In this document: positions 33,000 to 43,300 of the stretch, one piece after another
How positions within the stretch are numbered: the stretch's first letter is position 1
Layout: each line of letters starts with the position of its first letter
Origin: Olleya sp. YS
GTDB lineage: Bacteria; Bacteroidota; Bacteroidia; Flavobacteriales; Flavobacteriaceae
Length of the DNA stretch: 64,000 nucleotides
NCBI RefSeq assembly: GCF_029760915.1
Contig: NZ_CP121685.1
Coordinates: 1,400,001-1,464,000 of the forward strand
Reading direction: 5' to 3'
Notes under the pieces: model-generated
What the model was told of the DNA's origin: nothing
What the model saw: the letters and a program-made list of their open reading frames with translations, nothing else
The model's database searches: none
Program-made: the position numbers and the translations under genes

Positions 33000-33143
33000 T
33001 TAATCATAAATTGTTTTTAAGTCTTGTTTTTTAATGGTCACTTTTTCAGCTTGTGCGACCTTATTTTCAAACTTAGGTGTTGTGGTTGCTAAGTAAGCAA
33101 CTATAGCAACTAGACCTATTAATACAAATGTTACTCGTTTCAT
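33000..33143 (-). CDS. Small membrane protein (47 residues) between ftsX and the DUF3098 gene
   Basis: This short ORF reads MKRVTFVLIGLVAIVAYLAT at its start and ends KQDLKTIYD. It has one hydrophobic N-terminal helix (about residues 5-19) and a basic and acidic soluble tail. It sits between two conserved genes in a region that would otherwise be a 340-base gap, on the same strand. The codon usage (AAA, GAA, CAA, GTT) is like its neighbours. It could be a signal-anchor protein of the division cluster. Confidence is limited by length. Confidence 0.6.
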   Translation of the reverse strand: MKRVTFVLIGLVAIVAYLATTTPKFENKVAQAEKVTIKKQDLKTIYD

Positions 33144-33296
33144 AATCATTAGTTTTAGATTAATTAAACAGTTAAAGTATTAGTTGGTCAGTAGCGTATT
33201 TATATTTTGGTTAAGTAAATATAACGTGTTAATGTGTGAAGTATTGTTAAGGGTTTAGTTAAAAGCTGTTAAATGTTTGACTTTAAAAAGTTATGC

Positions 33297-34172
33297 TTAA
33301 TACAATTGATCAGTCTTCAGATTTAAAAAACGCTGCGTAGCAAAATGTGTACTTATCCAAGTAATAACAATGCCTGAAATAAACACCAATAAAAACAACC
33401 CTCCAATTAATAATGGGCTTTGACGTAGCTGTAATTCTGGGAACGCTTGGTCAATATAATACACAATAAATCCTAAAGCTACTAATGCTAAAATAGCTCC
33501 AATAATTCCTAATTTGATGCTTTTCCATACAAAAGGTTTACGTATAAAGCGCTTAGTGGCTCCAACCATTTGCATGGTTTTAATAGTAAAACGTTTGGCA
33601 TACACAGATAATCTAATAGAACTATTAATTAAAAGTACAGCAATTAACGTAAAAATCGCACTTAGTAATAGTACCCAAAAGCTAATTTTTTTAACGCGAC
33701 TATTCATTAAAGACACAAGGTCTTTATCGTATTTGACCTCTTCTACAAAGTTTTTTTCAGAGACAGAAGCAGCCAATTCTTCTAATTTTTCAGAAGTCAA
33801 ATAATCCGCTTTAAGATTAACATCAATGTTATTCCATAGTGGATTGAATCCTAAAAACTCCATAAAATCATCGCCATTTTCTGCTTTCATGGATTCTGCA
33901 GCTTGTTCTTTGGTTACATAAGTGGTAGATTTTACGTAATCTGCTAAAGCTAGACTCTTTTCTAACTGTTTTACTTCAACATCTTTAGCACTATCTTTTA
34001 AATAAATAGTTACTGTTACTTGTTCTTTAAATAAATCGGCAACTTTTTTAGCATTCAGCATTAAAAGTCCTAATATACCAAGTAAAAACAAGACTAAAGC
34101 AATACTTATTACTACCGAAAAGTAAGACGAAATTAATCTGCGTTTTTGATATCTTTCAAAAGAAGAGCTCAT
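33297..34172 (-). CDS. ftsX: Cell division protein FtsX
   Basis: The 291-residue inner-membrane protein has a long N-terminal helix (SSYFSVVISIALVLFLLGIL, about 15-37), a periplasmic domain of about 125 residues and three C-terminal helices (about 170-190, 217-240, 262-285). SVYAKRFTIKTMQMVGATKRFIRKPF near residue 190 is the FtsX cytoplasmic loop. With FtsE (not in the window) it controls peptidoglycan hydrolases at the septum. It is the first gene of the leftward cluster and divergent from leuS. Confidence 0.95.
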   Translation of the reverse strand: MSSSFERYQKRRLISSYFSVVISIALVLFLLGILGLLMLNAKKVADLFKEQVTVTIYLKDSAKDVEVKQLEKSLALADYVKSTTYVTKEQAAESMKAENGDDFMEFLGFNPLWNNIDVNLKADYLTSEKLEELAASVSEKNFVEEVKYDKDLVSLMNSRVKKISFWVLLLSAIFTLIAVLLINSSIRLSVYAKRFTIKTMQMVGATKRFIRKPFVWKSIKLGIIGAILALVALGFIVYYIDQAFPELQLRQSPLLIGGLFLLVFISGIVITWISTHFATQRFLNLKTDQLY

Positions 34173-34301
34173 AAATTGATGTTAGTTTATCACGTAAAAA
34201 TATAAAAGAAAACGGTTTCCTTCAGAAATACAACGTTTAAACTTTCAACAATCTTATAATAAGTTTAAATTTGTGACTTTATTAAGCAGAATAACACAAA
34301 A

Positions 34302-37300
34302 ATGCAATACCATTTTAACGACATAGAAGCCAAATGGCAAAAATATTGGGCAGACAACCAAACGTTTAAAGCCTCTAATAACAGTGATAAACCTAAATAT
34401 TATGTTTTGGACATGTTTCCTTATCCATCTGGAGCAGGATTACACGTAGGTCATCCATTAGGCTATATTGCTTCAGATATTTATGCACGATACAAGCGTC
34501 ATAAAGGGTTTAATGTGTTGCATCCACAAGGTTATGATAGTTTTGGTTTGCCAGCAGAGCAGTACGCTATTCAAACTGGTCAGCATCCAGCAATTACTAC
34601 AGAAACTAATATTAAAACGTATAGAAGACAACTCGACCAAATCGGTTTTTCTTTTGATTGGTCTAGAGAAGTCCGCACATCAAGTCCTGAATATTACAAA
34701 TGGACACAATGGATTTTTATCCAGTTATTTGAGTCGTATTATTGCTTTAACGACAATAAAGCAAAACATATTAAAGAGTTAAAATATGTTTTTAAAGTAA
34801 ACGGAAATAAAGACGCAAACGTGGCTTGCGATGATAACGTAGAAGAATTTACTGCTGAAGAATGGAATAGTTTTTCAGAAGACAAACAAGAAGACATATT
34901 ATTACAATATAGATTAACCTATCTAGCTGAAACTGAAGTCAATTGGTGTCCTGCATTAGGAACTGTTTTAGCAAATGACGAGATTATAAACGGAGTCTCA
35001 GAACGTGGTGGACATCCAGTAATACGTAAAAAAATGACCCAATGGAGTATGCGTATTTCTGCTTACGCAGAACGTTTACTACAAGGTTTAGACACTATAG
35101 ATTGGACAGATTCACTTAAAGAAAGTCAACGCAACTGGATTGGTAAATCGGTTGGTGCTTCTGTGACTTTTAATGTTATGCCTTCTGTCTCGTCGAGCGC
35201 AGTCGAGACGTCTCATCAAATAGAAGTCTTCACAACAAGACCAGACACCATTTTCGGAGTAAGCTTTATGACTCTAGCTCCAGAACACGAGCTAGTCCAA
35301 AAGATAACAACGCCAGAACAGAAAGCTGAGGTTGACGCTTATATAGAAGCCACAGCAAAACGTAGCGAACGCGATAGAATGGCAGATGTCAAAACCATTT
35401 CTGGAGCCTTTACAGGCGCTTATGCAGAGCATCCTTTTAGCAAAGAACCAATCCCAATTTGGATTGGTGATTATGTATTAGCTGGTTATGGTACAGGAGC
35501 AGTTATGTCTGTACCTTGTGGAGACCAACGTGATTACGATTTTGCAAAGCACTTCAATATTCCTATTCCAAATATTTTTGAAGGTGTGGATATTAGCGAA
35601 GAAGCTTACGCGAGTAAAGACAATGTTACTATTACAAATAGCGATTTCCTTAACGGAATGAACTATAAAAAAGCAACCAAACGTGCTATCTACGAGTTGG
35701 AGCAATTAGGTCAAGGTGAAGGAAAAACTAACTACAGATTGCGTGATGCGGTTTTTAGTAGACAACGTTATTGGGGAGAACCATTTCCTGTGTATTACGT
35801 AAACGGAATGCCACAAATGATTGACAAACAACATCTGCCAATCACGCTTCCAGAAGTAGAAAAATATTTACCAACAGAAACTGGCGAGCCACCTTTAGGA
35901 CGTGCAGACGTTTGGGCTTGGGACACTAATACAAACACAGTTGTTAGTAACGAGTTAATAGATAATAAAACTATCCATCCATTAGAGCTAAACACCATGC
36001 CAGGTTGGGCAGGAAGCTCTTGGTATTTTTTCCGTTATATGGAAGAAAAAGCCAATAGAGGTGAAGCTTTTGCAAGCAAAGATGCACTTAACTATTGGGA
36101 AAACGTAGACTTGTATATTGGAGGAAGCGAGCACGCAACAGGACACTTGTTATACTCACGTTTTTGGGTGAAATTTTTAAAAGATAGAGGGTTTGTTGGT
36201 GTAGAAGAACCTTTTAAAAAGTTGATTAACCAAGGTATGATTTTGGGAGAATCAGCATTTTGCCATATTTTAAGATTTGGAGCTTTGAAGATTGACAAAA
36301 TTGGTTTTTCAGGTACAATGCCTAAAAATATAGACTTTATTATTTCAAATGAAATTATTGAAGAGTCAAAAATTGAAGAGTTTGATTTTTACGATGTTCT
36401 AAATAATCCAAAGCTTCTAAAAGTATTGACTCCTTTAATGAGGCAAAGACAGACTATTGATAATTTAAAATTTGTATTTAAATTAGAAGAAGAAGAATTT
36501 GATTTAAATGATTTATCAGTTGAGAATTTAATATATCAACAGAAACATTTAGATGTTAATTATTTAGAAGGAACAACAAACTATGTAAAAGTGGATTCAA
36601 TGTTGAAAGATTATCGCTTTTATGGTTTCGATGAAGGCTATTTTATTGATAAAAATTACGATATAATTAGTTTAAGAGATTTAGATTCATTTGAGTCATA
36701 TAGAAGTGTCGAAAAAATGTCAAAATCTAAATTTAATGTTGTCGATCCTGATAGTATTTGCGAGCAATATGGTGCAGACAGTTTACGTCTTTACGAAATG
36801 TTTTTAGGACCTTTAGAGCAGGCTAAACCTTGGAATACTGCAGGTATTACTGGTGTGCATGGTTTCCTTAAAAAACTTTGGAAGTTATATGTTGGTGACG
36901 AAGGACTAAAAGTTAATGACACCACACCAACAAAAGACAACTTAAAAACGTTACATAAAACCATTAAAAAAGTAGAAGAGGATATAGAGAATTTTTCGTT
37001 TAATACCTCTGTGTCTACCTTTATGATTGCTGTAAACGAGCTGACTGCTCAAAAATGTACAAGTAAAGAAGTGTTGCAACCTTTATTGGTGTTATTATCA
37101 CCTTATGCTCCACATATTGCAGAAGAGTTATATAGCCAGTTGGGTAATACAGAATCCATTTCTACTGCGCCTTTCCCTAAATTTGATGCTAGTCATTTAG
37201 TAGAAAGTAGTAAGAATTATCCAATATCATTTAATGGCAAAATGCGTTTTACGCTAGAGTTACCAATGGATATGAGTAAAGAAGAGATTGAAAAAACTGT

Positions 37301-37394
37301 GATGGCTCACGACAAAACCATTGCACAATTAGAAGGTCGTACGCCTAAAAAAATAATTGTAGTGCCTGGTAAAATTGTGAATATCGTTGGATAA
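34302..37394 (+). CDS. leuS: Leucyl-tRNA synthetase with expanded leucine-specific domain
   Basis: The 1030-residue class I synthetase is longer than usual for the family (about 900-950 in relatives from memory). HIGH-type HVGHPLGY near residues 52-60, editing domain with VFTTRPDTIFGVSFM near 312-326, and KMSKSKFNVV near 806-815 are all intact. Two oddities exist. A palindromic REP-like sequence (35187-35209) encodes a Ser-rich insert near residues 295-304, just before the editing motif. Between GMILG (about 648) and KMSKS the leucine-specific domain is about 155 residues and poorly like relatives, with AT-rich codons. A -7 box TAAATTTG is at 34266-34273. Confidence 0.95.
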   Translation: MQYHFNDIEAKWQKYWADNQTFKASNNSDKPKYYVLDMFPYPSGAGLHVGHPLGYIASDIYARYKRHKGFNVLHPQGYDSFGLPAEQYAIQTGQHPAITTETNIKTYRRQLDQIGFSFDWSREVRTSSPEYYKWTQWIFIQLFESYYCFNDNKAKHIKELKYVFKVNGNKDANVACDDNVEEFTAEEWNSFSEDKQEDILLQYRLTYLAETEVNWCPALGTVLANDEIINGVSERGGHPVIRKKMTQWSMRISAYAERLLQGLDTIDWTDSLKESQRNWIGKSVGASVTFNVMPSVSSSAVETSHQIEVFTTRPDTIFGVSFMTLAPEHELVQKITTPEQKAEVDAYIEATAKRSERDRMADVKTISGAFTGAYAEHPFSKEPIPIWIGDYVLAGYGTGAVMSVPCGDQRDYDFAKHFNIPIPNIFEGVDISEEAYASKDNVTITNSDFLNGMNYKKATKRAIYELEQLGQGEGKTNYRLRDAVFSRQRYWGEPFPVYYVNGMPQMIDKQHLPITLPEVEKYLPTETGEPPLGRADVWAWDTNTNTVVSNELIDNKTIHPLELNTMPGWAGSSWYFFRYMEEKANRGEAFASKDALNYWENVDLYIGGSEHATGHLLYSRFWVKFLKDRGFVGVEEPFKKLINQGMILGESAFCHILRFGALKIDKIGFSGTMPKNIDFIISNEIIEESKIEEFDFYDVLNNPKLLKVLTPLMRQRQTIDNLKFVFKLEEEEFDLNDLSVENLIYQQKHLDVNYLEGTTNYVKVDSMLKDYRFYGFDEGYFIDKNYDIISLRDLDSFESYRSVEKMSKSKFNVVDPDSICEQYGADSLRLYEMFLGPLEQAKPWNTAGITGVHGFLKKLWKLYVGDEGLKVNDTTPTKDNLKTLHKTIKKVEEDIENFSFNTSVSTFMIAVNELTAQKCTSKEVLQPLLVLLSPYAPHIAEELYSQLGNTESISTAPFPKFDASHLVESSKNYPISFNGKMRFTLELPMDMSKEEIEKTVMAHDKTIAQLEGRTPKKIIVVPGKIVNIVG
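35187..35213. repeat. REP-like palindrome inside leuS
   Basis: GTCTCG (35187-35192) and CGAGAC (35204-35209) flank TCGAGCGCAGT. Its high GC content stands out in AT-rich DNA. Sequences of this kind (CTCGACTGCGCTCGA) are dispersed intergenic repeats in flavobacteria, from memory. Here it is in frame within a coding sequence. Confidence 0.6.
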
Positions 37395-37395
37395 A

Positions 37396-37752
37396 ATGAA
37401 ATTAAAGTGGACTAGAAATGATAAAATTGGCGTTACTTTTTTTATCAGTATTGTTTTAAGTACCACATTAATTTATGAGTTTGAAGAACGTTTTGATGAA
37501 CACACATGGAAATCACATCCAAATTTTCGATATAAATTGGTAGATGACATGATTGATAAAAAATTGCTCATTGATAAAACACAAGAAGAAGTAATTAAGG
37601 TACTAGGGGAACCTTATGAAACCAAACAATCCGAAAAAAGCTATTTTATTTATAGGTTAGGAGAGCCACCAAGTTTTTTTGAATCTAAAACAGAATATCT
37701 ACTTATTACTTTTATAGATGGAGAAGTGGTTACTGTTTCGCTAGCAGAATAA
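37396..37752 (+). CDS. Membrane-anchored protein with SmpA/BamE-like domain
   Basis: I choose the ATG at 37396, one base after the leuS stop, over a TTG that overlaps it. The 118-residue protein has one N-terminal hydrophobic segment (IGVTFFISIVLSTTLIY, about residues 10-26). A small domain follows with DKTQEEVIKVLGEP, YRLGEPPSFFESKTEYLLITFIDGEV, the helix-loop-strand order of SmpA/BamE-like proteins. The role is unknown. It is transcribed with leuS. Confidence 0.68.
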   Translation: MKLKWTRNDKIGVTFFISIVLSTTLIYEFEERFDEHTWKSHPNFRYKLVDDMIDKKLLIDKTQEEVIKVLGEPYETKQSEKSYFIYRLGEPPSFFESKTEYLLITFIDGEVVTVSLAE

Positions 37753-37961
37753 TATTTTAAATATGACGTCAGTTCGAGTGGTTTTCAATTTTTTTAATTG
37801 AAAATTGTATCGAGAACCAATAATAAATAACTTCTCGATATAATTTGTTAGTATCTCACCAATCACTCGTTGTGACGTATGAGTGATTTAACACTACGTT
37901 AGTTGGAGTGAAATGTTTTTTTTACTTTTAAAACTGATAACCCAAACCTTAATAGCACACT
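37753..37961. repeat. REP-like intergenic region with several inverted repeats
   Basis: This 209-base gap holds no gene. ACGTCAGTTCGAGTG (37766-37780) recurs as ACGTTAGTTGGAGTG (37896-37910). Stem-loops are TTTTCAATT/AATTGAAAA (37782-37804), ATCGAGAA/TTCTCGAT (37808-37839 region) and ATCACTC/GAGTGAT (37862-37887). TCGAG-containing sequences of this kind are dispersed flavobacterial repeats (from memory). The arrangement suggests two degraded copies. Confidence 0.55.
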
Positions 37962-38921
37962 ATGAAACACATCATGATCCTACTTTTGTTTCCATTGTTA
38001 ACTTGGTCGCAATCCTACCTTGGTCATGTCGGTAACTATCCAATTCATTTAGACATTGATTTGTATCCTAATAATGATGATGCATCAACAGGAGAAATAG
38101 ACGGTTATTATTTTTACGATTCTAAACTTATTAGTATTCCTATAAGTGGGATTTACACTAACAATACTATTCTTCTAATAGATGGCTATCACTATTTTGC
38201 TGATTCTGAAAATGATGCAGATGAAGTCTTTAATCTTAAAAAAGATGGTGATTCCTTAACTGGTACTTTAAAACTAAACGAGGATATTTATAATGTTGTT
38301 TTAACTAAAACTGAGGAAGATCCTTTAGAAGATTTTAGAAACCCAAAATTAACCTTCGTAAGAGATAGTGTCACGAATTACCAAAATAAACAACTGGTTT
38401 GGTTTCATGAAAAATATTCTAAAACAGAAATGTTTAGGTTAGGAAACGGTTTTACTAAAGCCCAACAGGACACATTTAACCCATTATTAGAGTATTTACA
38501 TTTAGAGAACGCTATAGATATCATGGATTGCAATTCTTGGTTTGAAATAGACTTTACCATACACTTAGTAAACAATAATTTTATAAGTTTTTCTAAGCAG
38601 TATAGTGTGTTTTGTGGTGGTGCACATCCTTCTTATGGAACCATTGGGTATACTTATGATTTAAAAACACTCAAACAAGTCAAAGATTTAGATACCTTAT
38701 ATCCTGATATTGATTTTTTTAAGCTTTTAAAAGATAAATATTATGACGCGACAGATGAGCATCAAGAGGAGTGCGAAATTTTTACAGAGCCTTCACATTG
38801 GAATAATAAAACATGGAATCTAACACCAAAAGGTGTGTTATTAATCCCAAATTATCCTTATGCAATGTCACCTTGTGAAGAAGACTATTTTTTACCTTAT
38901 ACTGATATTACCAAAGATTAA
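37962..38921 (+). CDS. Secreted DUF3298-like protein
   Basis: The 319-residue protein has a short signal peptide (IMILLLFPLLTWSQ). Residues about 145-270 resemble the DUF3298/RsiV-type domain, with the signature VFCGGAHPSYGTIGYTYDLKT near 224-244 and DLDTLYPD. The N-terminal 120 residues are beta-rich and lack a family I know. It is probably periplasmic or cell-surface. It stands alone behind the repeat region. Confidence 0.68.
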   Translation: MKHIMILLLFPLLTWSQSYLGHVGNYPIHLDIDLYPNNDDASTGEIDGYYFYDSKLISIPISGIYTNNTILLIDGYHYFADSENDADEVFNLKKDGDSLTGTLKLNEDIYNVVLTKTEEDPLEDFRNPKLTFVRDSVTNYQNKQLVWFHEKYSKTEMFRLGNGFTKAQQDTFNPLLEYLHLENAIDIMDCNSWFEIDFTIHLVNNNFISFSKQYSVFCGGAHPSYGTIGYTYDLKTLKQVKDLDTLYPDIDFFKLLKDKYYDATDEHQEECEIFTEPSHWNNKTWNLTPKGVLLIPNYPYAMSPCEEDYFLPYTDITKD

Positions 38922-38941
38922 TTTTAGTGCTTTAACACAAA

Positions 38942-40312
38942 CTAGTCTTTGTCAACCTCTGCTTTGTCGACTTCCTTTTTAGGTTTAGGCAATGTTTTAA
39001 AATAACTTTCAAACGCATTAAAGTCGTAAGGTTTTTTAATAATCTTTTTATCTTTATCTAACACAAAGTAACTTGGTGTAGATTTTACATTGTAGTTATC
39101 GCCAATTGGATTGTCCCATTTACCTTCACCAAACACATGATAAAATTCTGGGAATTTATAGGTCATGTCTTTCCATCGGTAACGGTCTTCATCTAAAGCA
39201 ATTGCTATGACTTTTAATTGACCTTTATCAAGTATCTTAACTAATTTGTGCAGTTCTGGAATCTCGTCTAAACAATGAGAACAGGTGGTACTCCAAAACA
39301 CAACTAAGTAGTGATTAGCCTCATCTAAATCATATAAGTTTTTGACTGTAGCTTCTCCTTCTTTATCAAATATGACGATTTCAAAATCTTGTCCAATAGT
39401 ACCAACTGATGCATTTTTAAAATAGGTTAATTCTTTAATTAAATCGGTATCATTGTCTGCTTTAGCAATAGCCATTAAATGTGCATCTGCAATGTGATTA
39501 GTAACAGGTTCAATTTCTTCTACAGCAAATTGATTCCATAAAATTTCTAATAAAATTTTCTTGACCTTAGGGTTGTTTCCTATAGCTTTTACTGCTGTAT
39601 TGATATTATTAATGTAAGAGACATTAGCATCTTCGTTATCAATAAAATTAAACACATAATTTAAAGTCGCTTCAATTAAAAAATTAGAATTTTGAAGTAC
39701 TGGATTGCCAAAGTTGATATGTTTAAAATACTGGTTTTTAGCATTATTAGTAAATGTTTTAGCATCTACAAATTCCTCTGGAATATAGGGCTGACTTGCA
39801 GTTATAAAGTTAAGAACTAACTTACCTTCTGCTGCTTTTTCAAATTCTGATTGTGTGGTTTTTAGAATGTCTATAATTTTTTTAAAGTCTTTAGCGTCCT
39901 TTTGGTTTTTACTATAAAACGTATTTAAGCTTTGACCAATCATAGACATACTGTTATTATATGATAGCCATAATTTATTTTCTTCTGATGTTACAAATTC
40001 TAAGCCTTTATCCAAATCAAAGGTTAGCTCGATATCTTCATTATTATACAAAAAATCAAAGTTATACTCGTCTTGTGGTTGTGCATAAACAATACGATAG
40101 GTTCCTGGAGCTTGAGTTTTTTTAAGCTCGAAAGTAAAACGACCTTCTTCGTCTATATCTGCATTATCTACAAAAATTGAAGTGTCTGCAGTAACTTGAT
40201 ATAAAAACGCAAATTTAAATTGATCAGCAGGAGTAAATGTTCCTTTTATGGTATGTTGAGCCAATATAAAATTGGGCAAAATGGCGAATAAAAAAAGTAT
40301 TTTTTTAAACAT
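38942..40312 (-). CDS. TlpA-like thioredoxin-domain protein
   Basis: The 456-residue protein has a signal peptide (ILFLFAILPNFILAQ). Residues about 20-120 form a beta-rich DUF4369-like domain. A helical middle follows (about 120-300). The C-terminal thioredoxin domain (about 300-440) has VFWSTTCSHCLDEIPELHK with an intact CSHC active site. TlpA-type proteins transfer electrons to periplasmic or surface disulfides. The substrate is unknown. It ends 35 bases from mfd on the same strand, so it may be downstream in the mfd transcript. Confidence 0.85.
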   Translation of the reverse strand: MFKKILFLFAILPNFILAQHTIKGTFTPADQFKFAFLYQVTADTSIFVDNADIDEEGRFTFELKKTQAPGTYRIVYAQPQDEYNFDFLYNNEDIELTFDLDKGLEFVTSEENKLWLSYNNSMSMIGQSLNTFYSKNQKDAKDFKKIIDILKTTQSEFEKAAEGKLVLNFITASQPYIPEEFVDAKTFTNNAKNQYFKHINFGNPVLQNSNFLIEATLNYVFNFIDNEDANVSYINNINTAVKAIGNNPKVKKILLEILWNQFAVEEIEPVTNHIADAHLMAIAKADNDTDLIKELTYFKNASVGTIGQDFEIVIFDKEGEATVKNLYDLDEANHYLVVFWSTTCSHCLDEIPELHKLVKILDKGQLKVIAIALDEDRYRWKDMTYKFPEFYHVFGEGKWDNPIGDNYNVKSTPSYFVLDKDKKIIKKPYDFNAFESYFKTLPKPKKEVDKAEVDKD

Positions 40313-40346
40313 TATGTTCTGGTTTTTTCTTTAATATTTTCAAAAA

Positions 40347-43300
40347 CTATTCCAAAATTGGTTGTAAAGCATTTAGTGCTTGTTTGACCGTTTTAATATG
40401 CTCAAAGGTAAGCAATAAACGTAAACCATTTCTAGTTTGTTTTTCTTTCATCTTACAGGATTGTGGATGTGTTTGTACATATTGTAACAGCTTAGTAAAA
40501 TTAGGACTTTGATAAAAACTGCTTTGTTGGTCGTTAATAAAATAACCAATGAGCTTGCCTTGTTTCATAATAACTTTTTCTACACCTAATTTGGTAGCTA
40601 TCCATTTTAGTCTAACACTGTTTAATAAATCTACGACTTGTGTTGGTAATTCGCCAAAACGGTCAATTAACTCGGTTTCAAATTTGGTAAGCTCTTCTTC
40701 TGTTTTAAAATTATTTAGTTGTGTATAGAGGTTTAAACGTTCGGTGATATTATTGACATAATCGTCAGGGAATAATAGCTCAAAGTCCGTGTCTATAGTA
40801 ATATCTTTGACGTATTGTTTGTTTTCAATAGGTTCGTTATACAGGTCTTTAAATTCATTGTCTTTAAGCTCTTCAATTGCTTCATTCAAGATTTTTTGGT
40901 AAGTGTCAAATCCAATGTCGTTAATAAATCCACTTTGCTCACCACCTAGTAAATCTCCAGCTCCTCTGATTTCTAAATCTTTCATTGCAATATTAAATCC
41001 GCTTCCAAGTTCTGTAAACTGCTCTAAAGCTTGAATACGTTTTCTGGCATCATTAGTCATTGCAGAATATTCTGGAGTAATAAAATAACAAAATGCTTTT
41101 TTGTTGCTTCGTCCTACACGTCCTCGCATTTGATGTAAATCACTTAATCCAAAATTATTTGCATTATTTATAAAAATGGTATTGGCATTTGGGACGTCTA
41201 AACCACTTTCTACAATAGTCGTACTAACCAAGACATCAAAATCTCCGTTCATAAAGCCTAGCATCAATTCTTCTAATTTTTTACCTTCTAACTGTCCATG
41301 ACCAATCCCAATTTTAGCATCTGGTACTAATCGTTGAATTAGTCCTGCGACTTCCCGAATATTTTCTATACGATTATGAATAAAAAAGACCTGACCACCA
41401 CGTTCAATCTCATAACTAACAGCATCTCTAATAGCCTCTTCATTAAATCTAATAACGTGGCTCTCTATTGGATAACGGTTTGGTGGAGGTGTGGTAATAA
41501 CAGACAAATCACGTGCTGCCATCAAACTAAACTGTAATGTTCTTGGTATTGGAGTTGCAGTAAGTGTTAATACGTCTACGTTATCCTTTAACGTTTTAAG
41601 CTTTTCTTTTACTGCGACACCAAACTTTTGTTCTTCATCAACAATTAACAATCCTAAATCTTTAAATTTTACATTTTTGTTGACTAGTTGGTGTGTCCCA
41701 ATAATAATATCTACATGACCTTTTTCTAGTTTTTCTAAGGTTTCTCGTTTTTGTTTGGCTGTTCTAAAACGGTTGACATAATCTACTGTTACAGGAAAAT
41801 CTTTTAAACGCTCTGTAAAAGTTTTGTGATGCTGAAACGCTAAAATGGTTGTTGGCACTAATACAGCCACTTGTTTACCATTATCTACCGCTTTAAACGC
41901 TGCACGAATGGCAACTTCTGTTTTACCAAAACCAACATCACCACAAATTAAACGATCCATTGGACGTTCACTTTCCATATCTGCTTTAATGTCTGCAGTT
42001 GCAGTGATTTGATCTGGAGTGTCTTCATATAAAAAGGACGCTTCCAGTTCGTGTTGTAAATAACTGTCTGGTTTGTATTGATAGCCTTTTTCTAGCTTAC
42101 GCTTAGCATATAATTTAATAAGGTTAAACGCAACTTGTTTAACTCTAGATTTAGTTTTTGCTTTAAGGGTTTTCCATGCTTTGCTTCCTAGTTTATAGAT
42201 TTTAGGTGGTTTACCATCTTTACCATTAAACTTGGTGATTTTATGCAAAGAGTGTATACTCAAATACAACACATCACGCTCGCCATACACCAGTTTTATA
42301 GCTTCCTGTTTTTTGCCTTCAACATCTATTTTTTGAAGTCCGCCAAACTTACCAATCCCATGATCAATGTGTGTAACATAATCGCCAATATCCAAATTAG
42401 TCAGCTCTTTTAAAGTGATGGCCTGTTTTTTAGCGTATCCATTTTTAAGATGAAATTTATGATACCGCTCAAAAATTTGATGGTCTGTATAAACAGCAAT
42501 TTTATTATCATGGTCAATAAACCCTTGGTATAACGACAGGGTTACTGTTTGGTAATGCACGTTTTGTTCTACATCGTCAAAAATATCATGAAAACGCTTG
42601 GCTTGCTGCTCGCTAACACAAGCTATATAATTAGTGTAACCGTTATTGTGATTACTATTTAGATTATCGATTAATAAATTAAACTGTTTGTTAAACGCTG
42701 GTTGAGGTGTAGTATTATGCTGAATAGTTTGTGTTGCATTAAATACTGACGACGTCCCAAACTCAACTAAACTAAAGTCCAACAATTGTTTTTTTAGCTC
42801 TGTAGAATCACAAAATAACTCTTTAGGTTCTGCATGTTTAATGTCTGTTGAAAGCTTGCCAAAAGCTTCTACTGCTTTACTGTAAAAATCATCAATCCTA
42901 TCAAAGGTTAAATCGAAATTTTTACCAAAAACTACTGTTTTTTGAGCGATATATTTAAGAAAGTTTTGTCTGGATTCATCCAAAAATTTATTAGCTACAT
43001 TTGGGATGACACTAATTTTTTTAATTTGCTCTGTAGAAAGTTGTGTTTCAACATCAAAGGTACGTATGCTATCCACTTCGTCTCCAAAAAACTCAATACG
43101 GTAAGGTTCATCATGTGAGAAAGAAAAGACATCTACAATTCCTCCTCGTACTGAGAATTCTCCAGGTTCTGTAACAAAATCGACGCGTTTAAATTTGTAT
43201 TCAAACAAGACTTCGTTTACAAAATCGATAGATAAACTATCGTTAACAGTAATTTTTAACGTATTGCGTTCTAGCTCTTTTCTAGTAACGACTTTTTCAA

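Noticed and set aside
34302-37394. leuS as two genes or a pseudogene because of the strange middle part
   Set aside because: The frame is open throughout, both synthetase motifs and the editing and anticodon parts are intact, and no stop or frameshift is seen.
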